A stretch of DNA of 64,000 nt from assembly GCF_026151205.1 (NCBI RefSeq), contig NC_087073.1, positions 1,238,001 to 1,302,000 of the forward strand, read 5' to 3'. Numbering within the stretch: position 1 is the first letter of the stretch; each line of letters opens with the position of its first letter. Below, piece after piece: positions 30,896 through 41,290 of this stretch. The translations under genes were made by a program, and so were the position numbers. The stretch is from Bolinopsis microptera (taxonomy: Eukaryota; Ctenophora; Tentaculata; Lobata; Bolinopsidae). The notes below the pieces were generated by a model. It was not told where the DNA came from. It made no database searches and saw only the letters and a list, made by a program, of their open reading frames with translations.

Positions 30896-32500
30896 TTTTT
30901 TTCTAAAACTTCCACTTTGGTGAAACTTTTAAATCAATAGAAAGCATCAAAAAATGATTGTTTGTTGTTTAAAAAGGTCTCAAATGCCAGACTCGATAAG
31001 GGTTTACCGTTAAATGCAAATTTTAGTTCATGAAAAGTGCAGCTGAAGTCTGCTGTAAATTTTGCTCCAATTATTTACCTTTTTCTCAAGTCTTACTTCG
31101 ACAAGTAGGAATAATACTATCGATTTAAATTTACCGCAATTTGGTTTGTACTTTTAGTGTATAAGTATTAATCAAGTGATAAACTTGTGACAAGTATTAC
31201 TTCATATTAAAAAAATCTACCTTCAAAAGTATGTAATGTAAGTCACAATATTGCCACCAAAGTTTTTTTCCCGACAAATAATCGAATCTAGCCACAATCG
31301 AATTCTCAGACCTATCTCTACTACCTTCAAGGACGATAGATCAATTACTGCATGATTGCTAGTGGGTTAAATGTGCCTGTAATTAAGTGTATAAAGTAGT
31401 AATGTAAGTCACAGTGTAATGTAAGTCACAATGTAATGTATGTCACACATACCAAAACGACACCTTAAAATCCCTGCTGAGCAACAATACAGTTCAGACT
31501 TAATGTAGTTCGACTGTTCTGTTTCATACAAATTCACCTGTAAAAGAACGCGAACTAGGAAGTTGAAAAAACTTCCTATTTGTGAACTGTCTTTGCTGTG
31601 TTGTGTTGCTGTCTAAGATTGTCGATTAGGCTGTATCAAAAAACACAAACATGGTCCAATAATTGATGCACCTTCAAAAAAGTTGCATTAGGTCATTGTG
31701 AGTTTGGAAAAAAAAATTTAGAGTTCAACTCCAACCTTATATCGTGGTATTTTTCGTTTCCATGGTAACCATTCTGTCGCGGTCGCGTTTACTGTTCAAT
31801 TAAATTCATATCTGGAGAACCATACCACTTAGAGAACTGTGTTATAGCTTAAAAGAACCGGAATAGCCAAGTTTATATTCAACTTATCAATCAACTATAT
31901 GCCTACAACCTTTATTTTTTGAGTTAAAGGCAATAATGTATTTCGTCGATATTATTAAAATATAATTTCAAGTAATTGGGGATTATTACATTTATGTGTT
32001 ATGTTATTACCAAATGAGCAAGTAGAATCAAAAAAATTTTGTATTCCAAATTAATATCACACGAAAATGAATTTTTATCTTGGTTTCAGGAGATAAAGTA
32101 ATGTAAGTCACAAATGTCTGTAATGTAAGTCACAAATGTATGAGGGTGATGTACGTAATAAACGAATGAACGAATCTTAAACTTAGCATTTTTTAGCAGC
32201 CTAAGGCCTCAAATTTGCAGAAATTTTAGATGAAAGCTGCTATCTGACATATTCGAGATAGAATTGCAGTTTAAATACACCTAAGTCCGAAAATCAAAGT
32301 CTATCCTGTAATGTAAGTCACACTTTTTTGGCAGGCGATTGTGTAAAATTTCCTTAAGACACAGACTAAATTATACCTGCATTGTTCTGAAGAGATTCCG
32401 GATACGGAAATAAATACCAAAATATCATCTCATCATGCATGGTTACCGAGTCATGACTCCTCAAAGGTAAAAATTTGCTATCTCGGTAATGTAAGTCACA
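30896..32500. promoter_or_regulatory. AT-rich intergenic region with eight TAATGTAAGTCACA motifs
   Basis: The motif (T)AATGTAAGTCACA occurs, all in the same orientation, at about 31234, 31400, 31418, 31434 (one-base variant), 32099, 32121, 32309 and 32487. The rest is AT-rich and non-coding. The core TAAGTCA resembles bZIP half-sites. The region lies 3' of the nearest zinc-finger locus. The function is unknown, and it could also be part of an unrecognised transposon. Confidence 0.5.
31756..31769. promoter_or_regulatory. Perfect X-box (RFX-type site)
   Basis: GTTTCCATGGTAAC matches the palindromic RFX X-box pattern (GTNNCCATGGNNAC). No promoter or first exon is recognisable nearby, so the assignment rests on the motif alone. 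Confidence 0.35.
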
Positions 32501-32681
32501 AAAAAAAGCCCTAATATGAACTTCTTCGCCTTGGTATTTTAGATTTAATTTAGACGAGCAAGTGTTGATAGTTGGATAATATACGGTATGAGCAAGTGTA
32601 TTCACTTTCCTGCATAATTTAAAATATAAAGATATTTTCACCAATATAAATCGTCGTAATATATTTCTGATAGGTGTAGAT

Positions 32682-33361
32682 TTATAAAATGAAATAAGAC
32701 GAGCAATGTGTCCATTGGTTGAGTTCTTTACTAGAATGAACACGTTGATGTTGGACAATATGAACCTTTTGAGAACATTTATATGAGCATTCATTACACT
32801 TGTAGGGTTTCTCACCAGAGTGAATAAGCTGATGTCTGACAAGGCTACTTTTATGAGAACAGGTATATGAGCATTCCTTGCACTTATAGGGTTTCTCCCT
32901 TGTGTGAATACGTTGATGTAGGACAAGATGACCTTTTCGAGAACATGTATACGAGCACTCTTCACATTTAAAAGGTTTTTCTTGGGTATGAACTTTCTGA
33001 TGTATCAAAAGTGAAGATTTTAATGAGCAAAAATAGGAGCAACCTTCACATTTGAAAGGTTTAGCTACGTGTAGGGTATCTTTGACTTGTTCTTTTTATC
33101 CGATGATTCCGAAGAACTCGGCGGTTCATAAGAATTTAAATTGTCATCAGCCATTTCCTTATGGTGTTCTCTAACATGTTCAATAAAGAACGTATCATAA
33201 AGGAAATGAGCTTTACATGTGGGACAAATAAAACCATGTGACTTCCCGGTGGCTTCCTCTAGCTCACACTTTATTTCCTTCTTTATAACATAGTCAAGAA
33301 TCTCAGTCTTCACTTCATCTTTAACAGTTACGGTTGGAGATGTAGTATCTGAATTCGACAT
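32682..33361 (-). pseudogene. C2H2 zinc-finger locus A, frameshifted
   Basis: The minus strand has the shared N-terminal region of this family (start Met at 33361 after a probable acceptor). A one-base deletion near 33085, compared with loci B-E, ends the frame at 33065. A second frame from about 33060 to 32682 keeps four fingers (CEGCSYFCS..., CEECSYTCS..., CKECSYTCS..., CNECSYKCS...) and the SSKELNQW tail. It is broken unless an unseen splice avoids the deletion. It pairs with locus C in a 3.4-kb duplication. An overlapping 199-residue ORF at 32366-32965 is a shadow frame. Confidence 0.75.
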
Positions 33362-33399
33362 GGCAATCTTTCCTGTGAACAGATTCAAGAGGTTAAGCA

Positions 33400-34290
33400 T
33401 TGAATTTCATAGATTAGCAATAAGAGTATAATAAGATGTCACAACTTTACTCGTATTTTGTAGTTTTGCAACTTGTTAAAGCTACTCCAAAAAATAAAGC
33501 AGAATAATCCAGGAATATATATTATCCTGCTGCAATATGAACAGTACATTCACAGTAATCACAAAAGATGAAACTCTTCTCAAAATTAGTGAATTATACC
33601 TTAAATAAGTTGTAAAACATTCAAATTTAAATACAAATTTATAACAAATAAAACTGTGCAATTAAACAGCCCCCACCAGATGCAGAGAACCTCAATCAGT
33701 GCATGTTATAAAATATGTTGAAATTAAAGGGAGTAGTTTAAATAGCGCAAGTGCCATACAGTAATTGCGTGTCTCAAGTAAATGGTAAAAAGTTTTTAGT
33801 GTCTTTCTAAAAATCTCGCTAAAGTTAATACAGTAATACCTCAATTTACCACAAAGTTTGAGAGAAAGGAAGAGGCAGTGGTTAATCGGGGTTTTGATTG
33901 TTTACATAAGGTATTTGAAGCCCTGTTTAGGGAAAGGAAATGGCTGTGGTAATTCGGGTGTGCAGGACATTGGGGAGAAATAAATTTGGGATCACTGTAG
34001 TTCAATGTCATTCCTCTTCGATATATGTAAACGTCCATAATTTGCATAATGAACTTCTTCGCCTTGGTATTTTATAAGATTTGATTTAGAAGAGCAAGTG
34101 TATTCACTTTCCCGCATAATATAAACTATTAAGATATTTTCACCCATGTTAATCTTCGTAATATATTTCGATTATAAAATGAAAGAAAACGAGCATTGTG
34201 TTCATTGGTTGAGTTCTTTACTAGAACGAACAAGCTTATGGTGGACAAGGTGAACCTTTTGAGAACATGACGTATATGAGCATTCCTTGC
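33400..34290. repeat. Zinc-finger cluster spacer, copy 2
   Basis: The common spacer (about 33478-34050) is followed by the 3' flank of locus B. In that flank the last finger remains readable after the stop of B. A 68-residue minus ORF (33841-34047) is identical in the spacer at 37272-37478. This reflects a recent duplication, not coding constraint. Confidence 0.75.
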
Positions 34291-34291
34291 A

Positions 34292-35191
34292 TTAAAAGGG
34301 ATTTTCAACCGTGTGAATGTGCTGATGCATGACTAGACTGTTTTCACGAGAACAAGCATATGAGCATACCTTGCATTTAAAGGGATTTCCACCCGTGTGA
34401 ATACGCTGATGTCTGACTAGACTGGTTTTATGAGAACAAGCATATGAGCATTCATTACACTTGTAGGGTTTCTCACCAGAGTGAATACGCTGATGTATGA
34501 CAAGGCTACCTTTACGAGAAGAGGTATATGAGCACTCATTACACTTGTAGGGTTTCTCACCAGAGTGAATACGCTGATGTATGACAAGATTACCTTTACT
34601 AGAACAAGCATATGAGCACTCATTACACTTGTAGGGTTTCTCACCAGAGTGAATAAGCTGATGTTTGACAAGGCTACATTTTTGAGAACAAGCATATGAG
34701 CATTCATTACACTTGTAAGGTTTCTCACCAGAGTGAATACGTTGATGTAGGACGAGATGACCTCTTCGAGAACATGTATATAAGCACTCTTCACATTTAA
34801 AAGGTTTTTCTTGGGTATGAACTCTCTGATGTATCAAAATTGAAGATTTTAATGAGCAAGAATAAGAGCAAACTTCACATTTGAAAGGTTTAGCTACGTG
34901 TAGGGTATCATTTGAATTGTTCTCTTTATCCGATGATTCAAAAGAACTCGGCGGTTCATAAGAATTTAAATTGTCATCAGCCATATCCTTATGGTGTTCT
35001 TTAACATGTTCAATGAAGAACGTATCATAAGGGAAATGAGCTTTACATCTGGGACAAATAAAACCATGTGACTTCCCGGTGGCTTCCTCTAGCTCACACT
35101 TTATTTCCTTCTTTATAACATAGTCAAGAATCTCAGCCTTCACTTCATCTTTAACAGTTACGGTTGGAGATGTAGTATCTGAATTTGACAT
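34292..35191 (-). CDS. C2H2 zinc-finger protein B (N-terminal finger plus 7 tandem fingers)
   Basis: A probable DNA-binding nuclear protein of 299 residues. The upstream Met at 35230 is unlikely: TTTACAG|G just before the second Met (35191) looks like a splice acceptor, so a 5' exon may exist. The N-terminal segment has four Lys-x-Glu (SUMO-type) sites, KDE, KAE, KKE and KCE. A divergent finger (CPRC...HVKEHH) and a Ser/Asp-rich linker follow, then seven Krüppel-type fingers with TGEKPYKC-like linkers and a repeated ECSYACS knuckle. The stop falls at the start of a further finger, still readable downstream. Finger 5 has Ser in place of the conserved Cys of CSYAC, not a zinc ligand. Closest relative: locus D. 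Target genes are unknown. Confidence 0.8.
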   Translation of the reverse strand: MSNSDTTSPTVTVKDEVKAEILDYVIKKEIKCELEEATGKSHGFICPRCKAHFPYDTFFIEHVKEHHKDMADDNLNSYEPPSSFESSDKENNSNDTLHVAKPFKCEVCSYSCSLKSSILIHQRVHTQEKPFKCEECLYTCSRRGHLVLHQRIHSGEKPYKCNECSYACSQKCSLVKHQLIHSGEKPYKCNECSYACSSKGNLVIHQRIHSGEKPYKCNECSYTSSRKGSLVIHQRIHSGEKPYKCNECSYACSHKTSLVRHQRIHTGGNPFKCKVCSYACSRENSLVMHQHIHTVENPF

Positions 35192-35230
35192 GGCAATCTT
35201 TCCTGTAAACAGATTCAAGAGGTTAAGCAT

Positions 35231-36033
35231 TGAATTTCATAGATAAGCAATTAGAGTATAATAAGATGTGACAATTTTACTCGTATTTTGTAACTTAGCA
35301 ACTTGTTAAAGCTACTCCAAAAAATAAGGCAGAATAATCCAGGAATAGATATCCTGCTGCAATATGAACAGTACATTCACAGTAATCACAAAAGATAACT
35401 CTTCTCAAAATTAGTGAATTATACCTTAAATAAGTTGTAAAACATTCAAATTTAAGTGCAAATTTATAACAAATAAAACTGTGAAATTAAACAGCCCACA
35501 CCAGATGCAGAGAACTTCAATCAGTACATGCTATAAAATATGTTAAATAAAAGGGAGTAGTTTAAAAAGCACAAGTGCCATACAGTAATTGCGTGCCTCA
35601 AGTAAATGTTAAAGAGTTGTAAGTGTCTTTCTAAAAATCTCGCAAAAGTTAATACAGTAATACCTCAATTTACCACAAAATTTGAGAGAAAGGAAGTGGC
35701 AGTGGTTAATCGGGGTTTTGATAGTTTACATAATGTATTTGAAGCCCTGTTTAGGGAAAGGAAATTTCTGTGGTAATTCAGGTGTGCAGGACATTGGGGA
35801 GAAACAAATTTGGGATCACTGTAGTTCAATGACAATTCTTTTCGATATGTAAACGTCTATTTGCATTATGAACTTCTTCGCCTTGGTAATTTAGATTTAA
35901 TTTAGACGAGCAAGTGTTGATAGTTGGATAATATACGGTATGAGCAAGTGTATTCACTTTCCTGCATAATTTAAAATATAAAGATATTTTCACCAATATA
36001 AATCGTCGTAATATATTTCTGATAGGTGTAGAT
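35231..36033. repeat. Zinc-finger cluster spacer, copy 3
   Basis: Upstream flank of B and common spacer (35309-35870), then the 3' flank of locus C. The spacer carries the same ACAGTAATACCTCAATTTACC block as the others. No independent ORF. Confidence 0.75.
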
Positions 36034-36792
36034 TTATAAAATGAAATAAGACGAGCATTGTGTCCATTGGTTGAGTTCTTTACTAGAATGAACACGTTCA
36101 TGGACAAGATGACACTTTTGAGAACATTTATATGAGCATTCCTTGCACTTGTAGGGTTTCTCACCAGAGTGAATACGCTGATGTCTGACAAGGCTACTTT
36201 TATGAGAACAGGTATATGAGCATTCATTACACTTGTAGGGTTTCTCGCCAGGGTGAATTAGCAGATGACTGACAAGGCTGCTTTTACTAGAACAGATATA
36301 TGAGCATTCCTTGCACTTATAGGGTTTCTCCCTTGTGTGAATACGTTGATGTAGGACAAGATGACCTTTTCGAGAACATGTATACGAGCACTCTTCACAT
36401 TTAAAAAGTTTTTCTTTGGTATGAACTCTCTGATGTATCAAAAGTGAAGATTTTAATGAGCAAGAATAGGAGCAAACTTCACATTTGAAAGGTTTAGCTA
36501 CGTGTAGGGTATCATTTGAATTGTTCTTTTTATCCGATGATTCGGAAGAACTCGGCGGTTCATAAGAATTTAAATTGTCATCAGCCATATCCTTATGGTG
36601 TTCTTTAACATGTTCAATGAAGAACGTATCATAAAGGCAATGAGCTTTACATGTAGGACAAATAAAACCATGTGACTTCCCGGTGGCTTCCTCTAGCTCA
36701 CACTTTATTTCCTTCTTTATAACATAGTCAAGAATCTCAGTCTTCACTTCATCTTCAGTTACGGTTGGAGAAGTAGTATCTGAATTGGACAT
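36034..36792 (-). CDS. C2H2 zinc-finger protein C (N-terminal finger plus 5)
   Basis: About 252 residues from the second Met (36792), after the same TTTACAG|G acceptor-like site. The N-terminal region is shared with its neighbours, but VKDE is shortened by one codon. The N-terminal divergent finger is CPTC...HVKEHH. Five tandem fingers follow: CEVCSYSCS, CEECSYTCS, CKECSYICS, CNECSYTCS, CKECSYKCS. The last finger lacks a residue in the helix (HLVHERVH), which may weaken it. It ends SSKELNQW, then a short hydrophobic tail. Paralogue of broken locus A. Confidence 0.8.
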   Translation of the reverse strand: MSNSDTTSPTVTEDEVKTEILDYVIKKEIKCELEEATGKSHGFICPTCKAHCLYDTFFIEHVKEHHKDMADDNLNSYEPPSSSESSDKKNNSNDTLHVAKPFKCEVCSYSCSLKSSLLIHQRVHTKEKLFKCEECSYTCSRKGHLVLHQRIHTREKPYKCKECSYICSSKSSLVSHLLIHPGEKPYKCNECSYTCSHKSSLVRHQRIHSGEKPYKCKECSYKCSQKCHLVHERVHSSKELNQWTQCSSYFIL

Positions 36793-36831
36793 GGCAATCT
36801 TTCCTGTAAACAGATTCAAGAGGTTAAGCAT

Positions 36832-37721
36832 TGGATTTTAAAGATAAGCAATTAGAGTATAATAAGATGTGACAACTTTACTCGTATTTTGTAATTTTGC
36901 AACTTGTTAAAGCTACTCCAAAAAATAAAGCAGAATAATCCAGGAATATATATTATCCTGCTGCAATATGAACAGTACATTCACAGTAATCACAAAAGAT
37001 GAAACTCTTCTCAAAATTAGTGAATTATACCTTAAATAAGTTGTAAAACATTCAAATTTAAATACAAATTTATAACAAATAAAACTGTGCAATTAAACAG
37101 CCCCCACCAGATGCAGAGAACCTCAATCAGTGCATGTTATAAAATATGTTGAAATTAAAGGGAGTAGTTTAAATAGCGCAAGTGCCATACAGTAATTGCG
37201 TGTCTCAAGTAAATGGTAAAAAGTTTTTAGTGTCTTTCTAAAAATCTCGCTAAAGTTAATACAGTAATACCTCAATTTACCACAAAGTTTGAGAGAAAGG
37301 AAGAGGCAGTGGTTAATCGGGGTTTTGATTGTTTACATAATGTATTTGAAGCCCTGTTTAGGGAAAGGAAATGGCTGTGGTAATTCGGGTGTGCAGGACA
37401 TTGGGGAGAAATAAATTTGGGATCACTGTAGTTCAATGTCATTCCTCTTCGATATATGTAAACGTCCATAATTTGCATAATGAACTTCTTCGCCTTGGTA
37501 TTTTATAAGATTTGATTTAGAAGAGCAAGTGTATTCACTTTCCCGCATAATATAAACTATTAAGATATTTTCACCCATGTTAATCTTCGTAATATATTTC
37601 GATTATAAAATGAAAGAAAACGAGCATTGTGTTCATTGGTTGAGTTCTTTACTAGAACGAACAAGCTCATGGTGGACAAGGTGAACCTTTTGAGAACATG
37701 ACGTATATGAGCATTCCTTGC
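36832..37721. repeat. Zinc-finger cluster spacer, copy 4
   Basis: Nearly identical to 33400-34290, including the 68-codon shadow ORF (37272-37478) and the leftover finger downstream of D. It supports a block duplication of A-B to C-D. Confidence 0.8.
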
Positions 37722-37722
37722 A

Positions 37723-38706
37723 TTAAAAGGGATTTTCAACCGTGTGAATGTGCTGATGCATGACTAGACTGTTTTTACGAGAACAAGCATATGAGCATAC
37801 CTTGCATTTAAAGGGATTTCCACCCGTGTGAATACGCTGATGTCTGACTAGACTGTTTTTATGAGAACAAGCATATGAGCATTCCTTGCACTTGTAGAGT
37901 TTCTCCCCTGTGTGAATACGTTGATGTTGGACAAGATTACACTTGTGAGAACATTTATATGAGCACTCATTACACTTGTAGGGTTTCTCACCAGAGTGAA
38001 TACGCTGATGTATGACAAGGCTACCTTTACGAGAAGAGGTATATGAGCACTCATTACACTTGTAGGGTTTCTCACCAGAGTGAATACGCTGATGTATGAC
38101 AAGATTACCTTTACTAGAACAAGCATATGAGCACTCATTACACTTGTAGGGTTTCTCACCAGAGTGAATAAGCTGATGTTTGACAAGGCTACATTTTTGA
38201 GAACAAGCATATGAGCATTCATTACACTTGTAAGGTTTCTCACCAGAGTGAATACGTTGATGTAGGACGAGATGACCTCTTCGAGAACATGTATATAAGC
38301 ACTCTTCACATTTAAAAGGTTTTTCTTGGGTATGAACTCTCTGATGTATCAAAATTGAAGATTTTAATGAGCAAGAATAAGAGCAAACTTCACATTTGAA
38401 AGGTTTAGCTACGTGTAGGGTATCATTTGAATTGTTCTCTTTATCCGATGATTCAAAAGAACTCGGCGGTTCATAAGAATTTAAATTGTCATCAGCCATA
38501 TCCTTATGGTGTTCTTTAACATGTTCAATGAAGAACGTATCATAAAGGAAATGAGCTTTACATGTGGGACAAATAAAACCATGTGACTTCCCGGTGGCTT
38601 CCTCTAGCTCACACTTTATTTCCTTCTTTATAACATAGTCAAGAATCTCAGTCTTCACTTCATCTTTAACAGTTACGGTTGGAGATGTAGTATCTGAATT
38701 TGACAT
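37723..38706 (-). CDS. C2H2 zinc-finger protein D (N-terminal finger plus 8)
   Basis: The longest member, about 327 residues from the second Met (38706). It has the same Lys-x-Glu-rich N-terminus and divergent N-terminal finger, then eight Krüppel-type fingers. Fingers 1-5 are nearly identical to B. It has one additional finger relative to B (the CSYKCSHKCNLVQH/CSYACSHKNSLVRH pair), and the last is CKVCSYACSRKNSLVMH. It stops at the same ENPF* position as B, so the truncation preceded the B/D duplication. Differences in helix residues imply altered DNA specificity. A probable transcription factor; no KRAB, BTB or ZAD domain is seen. Confidence 0.82.
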   Translation of the reverse strand: MSNSDTTSPTVTVKDEVKTEILDYVIKKEIKCELEEATGKSHGFICPTCKAHFLYDTFFIEHVKEHHKDMADDNLNSYEPPSSFESSDKENNSNDTLHVAKPFKCEVCSYSCSLKSSILIHQRVHTQEKPFKCEECLYTCSRRGHLVLHQRIHSGEKPYKCNECSYACSQKCSLVKHQLIHSGEKPYKCNECSYACSSKGNLVIHQRIHSGEKPYKCNECSYTSSRKGSLVIHQRIHSGEKPYKCNECSYKCSHKCNLVQHQRIHTGEKLYKCKECSYACSHKNSLVRHQRIHTGGNPFKCKVCSYACSRKNSLVMHQHIHTVENPF

Positions 38707-38745
38707 GGCAATCTTTCCTGTGAACAGATTCAAGAGGTTAAGCAT

Positions 38746-39581
38746 TGAATTTCATAGATAAGCAATTAGAGTATAATAAGATGTGACAATTTTACTCGTA
38801 TTTTGTAATTTTGCAACTTGTTAAAGCTACTCCAAAAAATAAGGCAGAATAATCCAGGAATAGATATCCTGATGCAATATGAACAGTACATTCATAGTAA
38901 TCACAAAAGATGAAGCTCTTCTCAAAATTAGTGAATAATACCTTAAATAAGTTGTAAAACATTCAAATTTAAATGCAAATTTATAACAAATAAAACTGCG
39001 AAATTAAACAGCCCACACCAGATGCAGAGAACCTCAATCAGTGCATGTTATAAAATATGTTAAAATTAAAGGGAGTAGTTTAAATAGCACAAGTGCCATA
39101 CAGTAATTGCGTGCCTCAAGTAAATGTTAAAAAGTTTTTAGTGTCCTTCTAAAAATCTCGCAAAAGTTAATACAGTAATACCTCAATTTACCACAAAGTT
39201 TGAGAGAAAGGAAAAAGCAGTGGTAAATCAGGGTTTTGATAGTTTACATAAGGTATTTGAAGCCCTGTTTAGGGAAAGGAAATGGCTGTGGTAATTCGGG
39301 TGTGCAGGAAATTGTGGAGAAATAAATTTGGGATCACTGTAGTTCAATGACATTTCTTTTCGATATGTAAACGTCTATTTGCATTATGAACTTCTTTGCC
39401 TTGGTATTTTAGATTTAATTTAGACGAGCAAGTGTTGATAGTTGGATAATATACGGTATGAGCAAGTTTATTCACTTTCCCGCATAATTTTAACTATAAA
39501 GATATTTTCACCAATATAAATCATCGTAATATATTTCTGATAGGTGTAGATTTATAAAATGAAAGAAGACGAGCATTATGT
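38746..39581. repeat. Zinc-finger cluster spacer, copy 5
   Basis: Common spacer (38822-39400) and the 3' flank of locus E. No gene. Confidence 0.75.
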
Positions 39582-40400
39582 TCATTGGTTGAGTTCTTTA
39601 CTAGAATGAACACGCTCATGGTGGACAAGGTGAACCTTTTGAGAACATGTATATGACCATTCATTACACTTGTAGGGTTTCTCACCAGAGTGAATTAGCT
39701 GATGTCTGAGAAGGCTACATTTTTGAGAACAGGCATATGAGCATTCCTTGCACTTGTAGGGTTTCTCACCAGAGTGAATACGCTGATGTCTGACAAGGCT
39801 ACTTTTATGAGAACATTTATATGAGCATTCCTTGCACTTGTAGGGTTTCTCACCAGAGTGAATACGCTGATGTATGACAAGGCTACCTTTATTAGAAGAG
39901 GTATATGAGCACTCATTACACTTGTAGGGTTTCTCCCTTGTGTGAATACGTTGATGTAGGACAAGATGACCTTTTCGAGAACATGTATACGAGCACTCTT
40001 CACATTTAAAAAGTTTTTCTTGGGTATGAACTCTCTGATGTATCAAAAGTGAAGATTTTAATGAGCAAGAATAGGAGCAAACTTCACATTTGAAAGGTTT
40101 AGCTACGTGTAGGGTATCATTTGAATTGTTCTTTTTATCCGATGATTCGGAAGAACTCGGCGGTTCATAAGAATTTAAATTGTCATCAGCCATATCCTTA
40201 TGGTGTTCTTTAACATGTTCAATGAAGAACGTATCATAAAGGCAATGAGCTTTACATGTAGGACAAATAAAACCATGTGACTTCCCGGTGGCTTCCTCTA
40301 GCTCACACTTTATTTCCTTCTTTATAACATAGTCAAGAATCTCAGTCTTCACTTCATCTTTAACTGTTACGGTTGGAGATGTAGTATCTGAATTGGACAT
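39582..40400 (-). CDS. C2H2 zinc-finger protein E (N-terminal finger plus 6, last degenerate)
   Basis: About 272 residues from the second Met (40400), after the acceptor-like TTTACAG|G. It has the standard N-terminal region with SUMO-type KDE/KTE/KKE sites and the divergent finger. Fingers 1-5 have complete C2H2 ligands. Finger 6 reads CNEWSYTCS, so the second zinc ligand Cys is Trp and the finger should not fold normally. It ends SSKELNQ. It is the most upstream gene in transcription order. The spacer on its 5' side holds a solo LTR. Confidence 0.8.
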   Translation of the reverse strand: MSNSDTTSPTVTVKDEVKTEILDYVIKKEIKCELEEATGKSHGFICPTCKAHCLYDTFFIEHVKEHHKDMADDNLNSYEPPSSSESSDKKNNSNDTLHVAKPFKCEVCSYSCSLKSSLLIHQRVHTQEKLFKCEECSYTCSRKGHLVLHQRIHTREKPYKCNECSYTSSNKGSLVIHQRIHSGEKPYKCKECSYKCSHKSSLVRHQRIHSGEKPYKCKECSYACSQKCSLLRHQLIHSGEKPYKCNEWSYTCSQKVHLVHHERVHSSKELNQ

Positions 40401-40524
40401 GGCAATCTTTCCTGTAAACAGATTCAAGAGGTTAAGCATTGAATTTTAAAGATAAGCAATTAGAGTATAATAAGATGTGACAACTTTACTCATATTTTGT
40501 AATTTTGCAACTTGTTAAAGCTAC

Positions 40525-40716
40525 TGTCGGCCTGTGTTCCGAGGCAATTATACTCCACTGGGTATAGTTAAAGAGTGTTCAAAGGATTAGCACAAGCACA
40601 TGTAGTTAACAATGTATCCTGAGAGATAACAAAGTTAAGGTAACAGTATATAAGCCAAAGGTCCTATAATATAAACTAATGTGTAATATATAGGACTGGA
40701 AATATATAGCCTGACA
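40525..40716 (+). mobile_element. 192-bp solo LTR
   Basis: It starts TGTCGGCCTG and ends GCCTGACA (TG...CA). CTAC is duplicated at 40521-40524 and 40717-40720, and the uninterrupted spacer sequence is seen in the other five copies. An AGTATATAAG box at 40644 fits an LTR promoter. It lies about 125 bp upstream of the start of locus E, so it could affect its expression. The parent element is unidentified. Confidence 0.8.
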
Positions 40717-41290
40717 CTACTCCAAAAAATAAGGCAAAATAATCCAGGAATATATCCTGCTGCAATATCAACAGTACAATGTACATTCACAGTAATCACA
40801 AAAGATGAAACTCTTCTCAAAATTAGTGAATAATACCTTAAATAAGTTGTAAAACATTCAAATTTAAATACAAATTTATAACAAATAAAACTGTGAAATT
40901 TAACAGCTCCCACCAGATGCAGAGAACCTCAATCAGTGCATGTTATAAAATATGTTGAAATTTAAGGGAGTAGTTTAAATTGCACAAGTGCTATACAGTA
41001 ATTGCGTGTCTAAAATAAATGGTAAAAAGTTGTTAGTGTCTTTCTAAAAATCTCACAAAAGTTAATACAGTAATGCAGAATGCTTCAATTTATCACAAAA
41101 ATTGAGAGAAAAAAAAGGCAGTTGTTAATCGGGGTTTTAATTGTTTACACAATGTATTTGAAGCCCTGTTTAGGGAAAAGAAATAGCTGTGGTAATTTGG
41201 GTGTGCAGGAAATTAGGGAGAAATAAATTTGGGATCACTGTAGTTCAATTTCATTCCTCTTCGATATAATATATGTAATTTAGAATACCA
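40717..41290. repeat. Zinc-finger cluster spacer, copy 6
   Basis: The last copy of the common spacer, more diverged than the others. It marks the right edge of the cluster; no zinc-finger gene follows. Confidence 0.75.

Noticed and set aside
32366-40003. Overlapping ORFs of the ISYINVFTLVRNPTS type within the zinc-finger loci
   Set aside because: Shadow frames of the zinc-finger coding repeats on the same strand.
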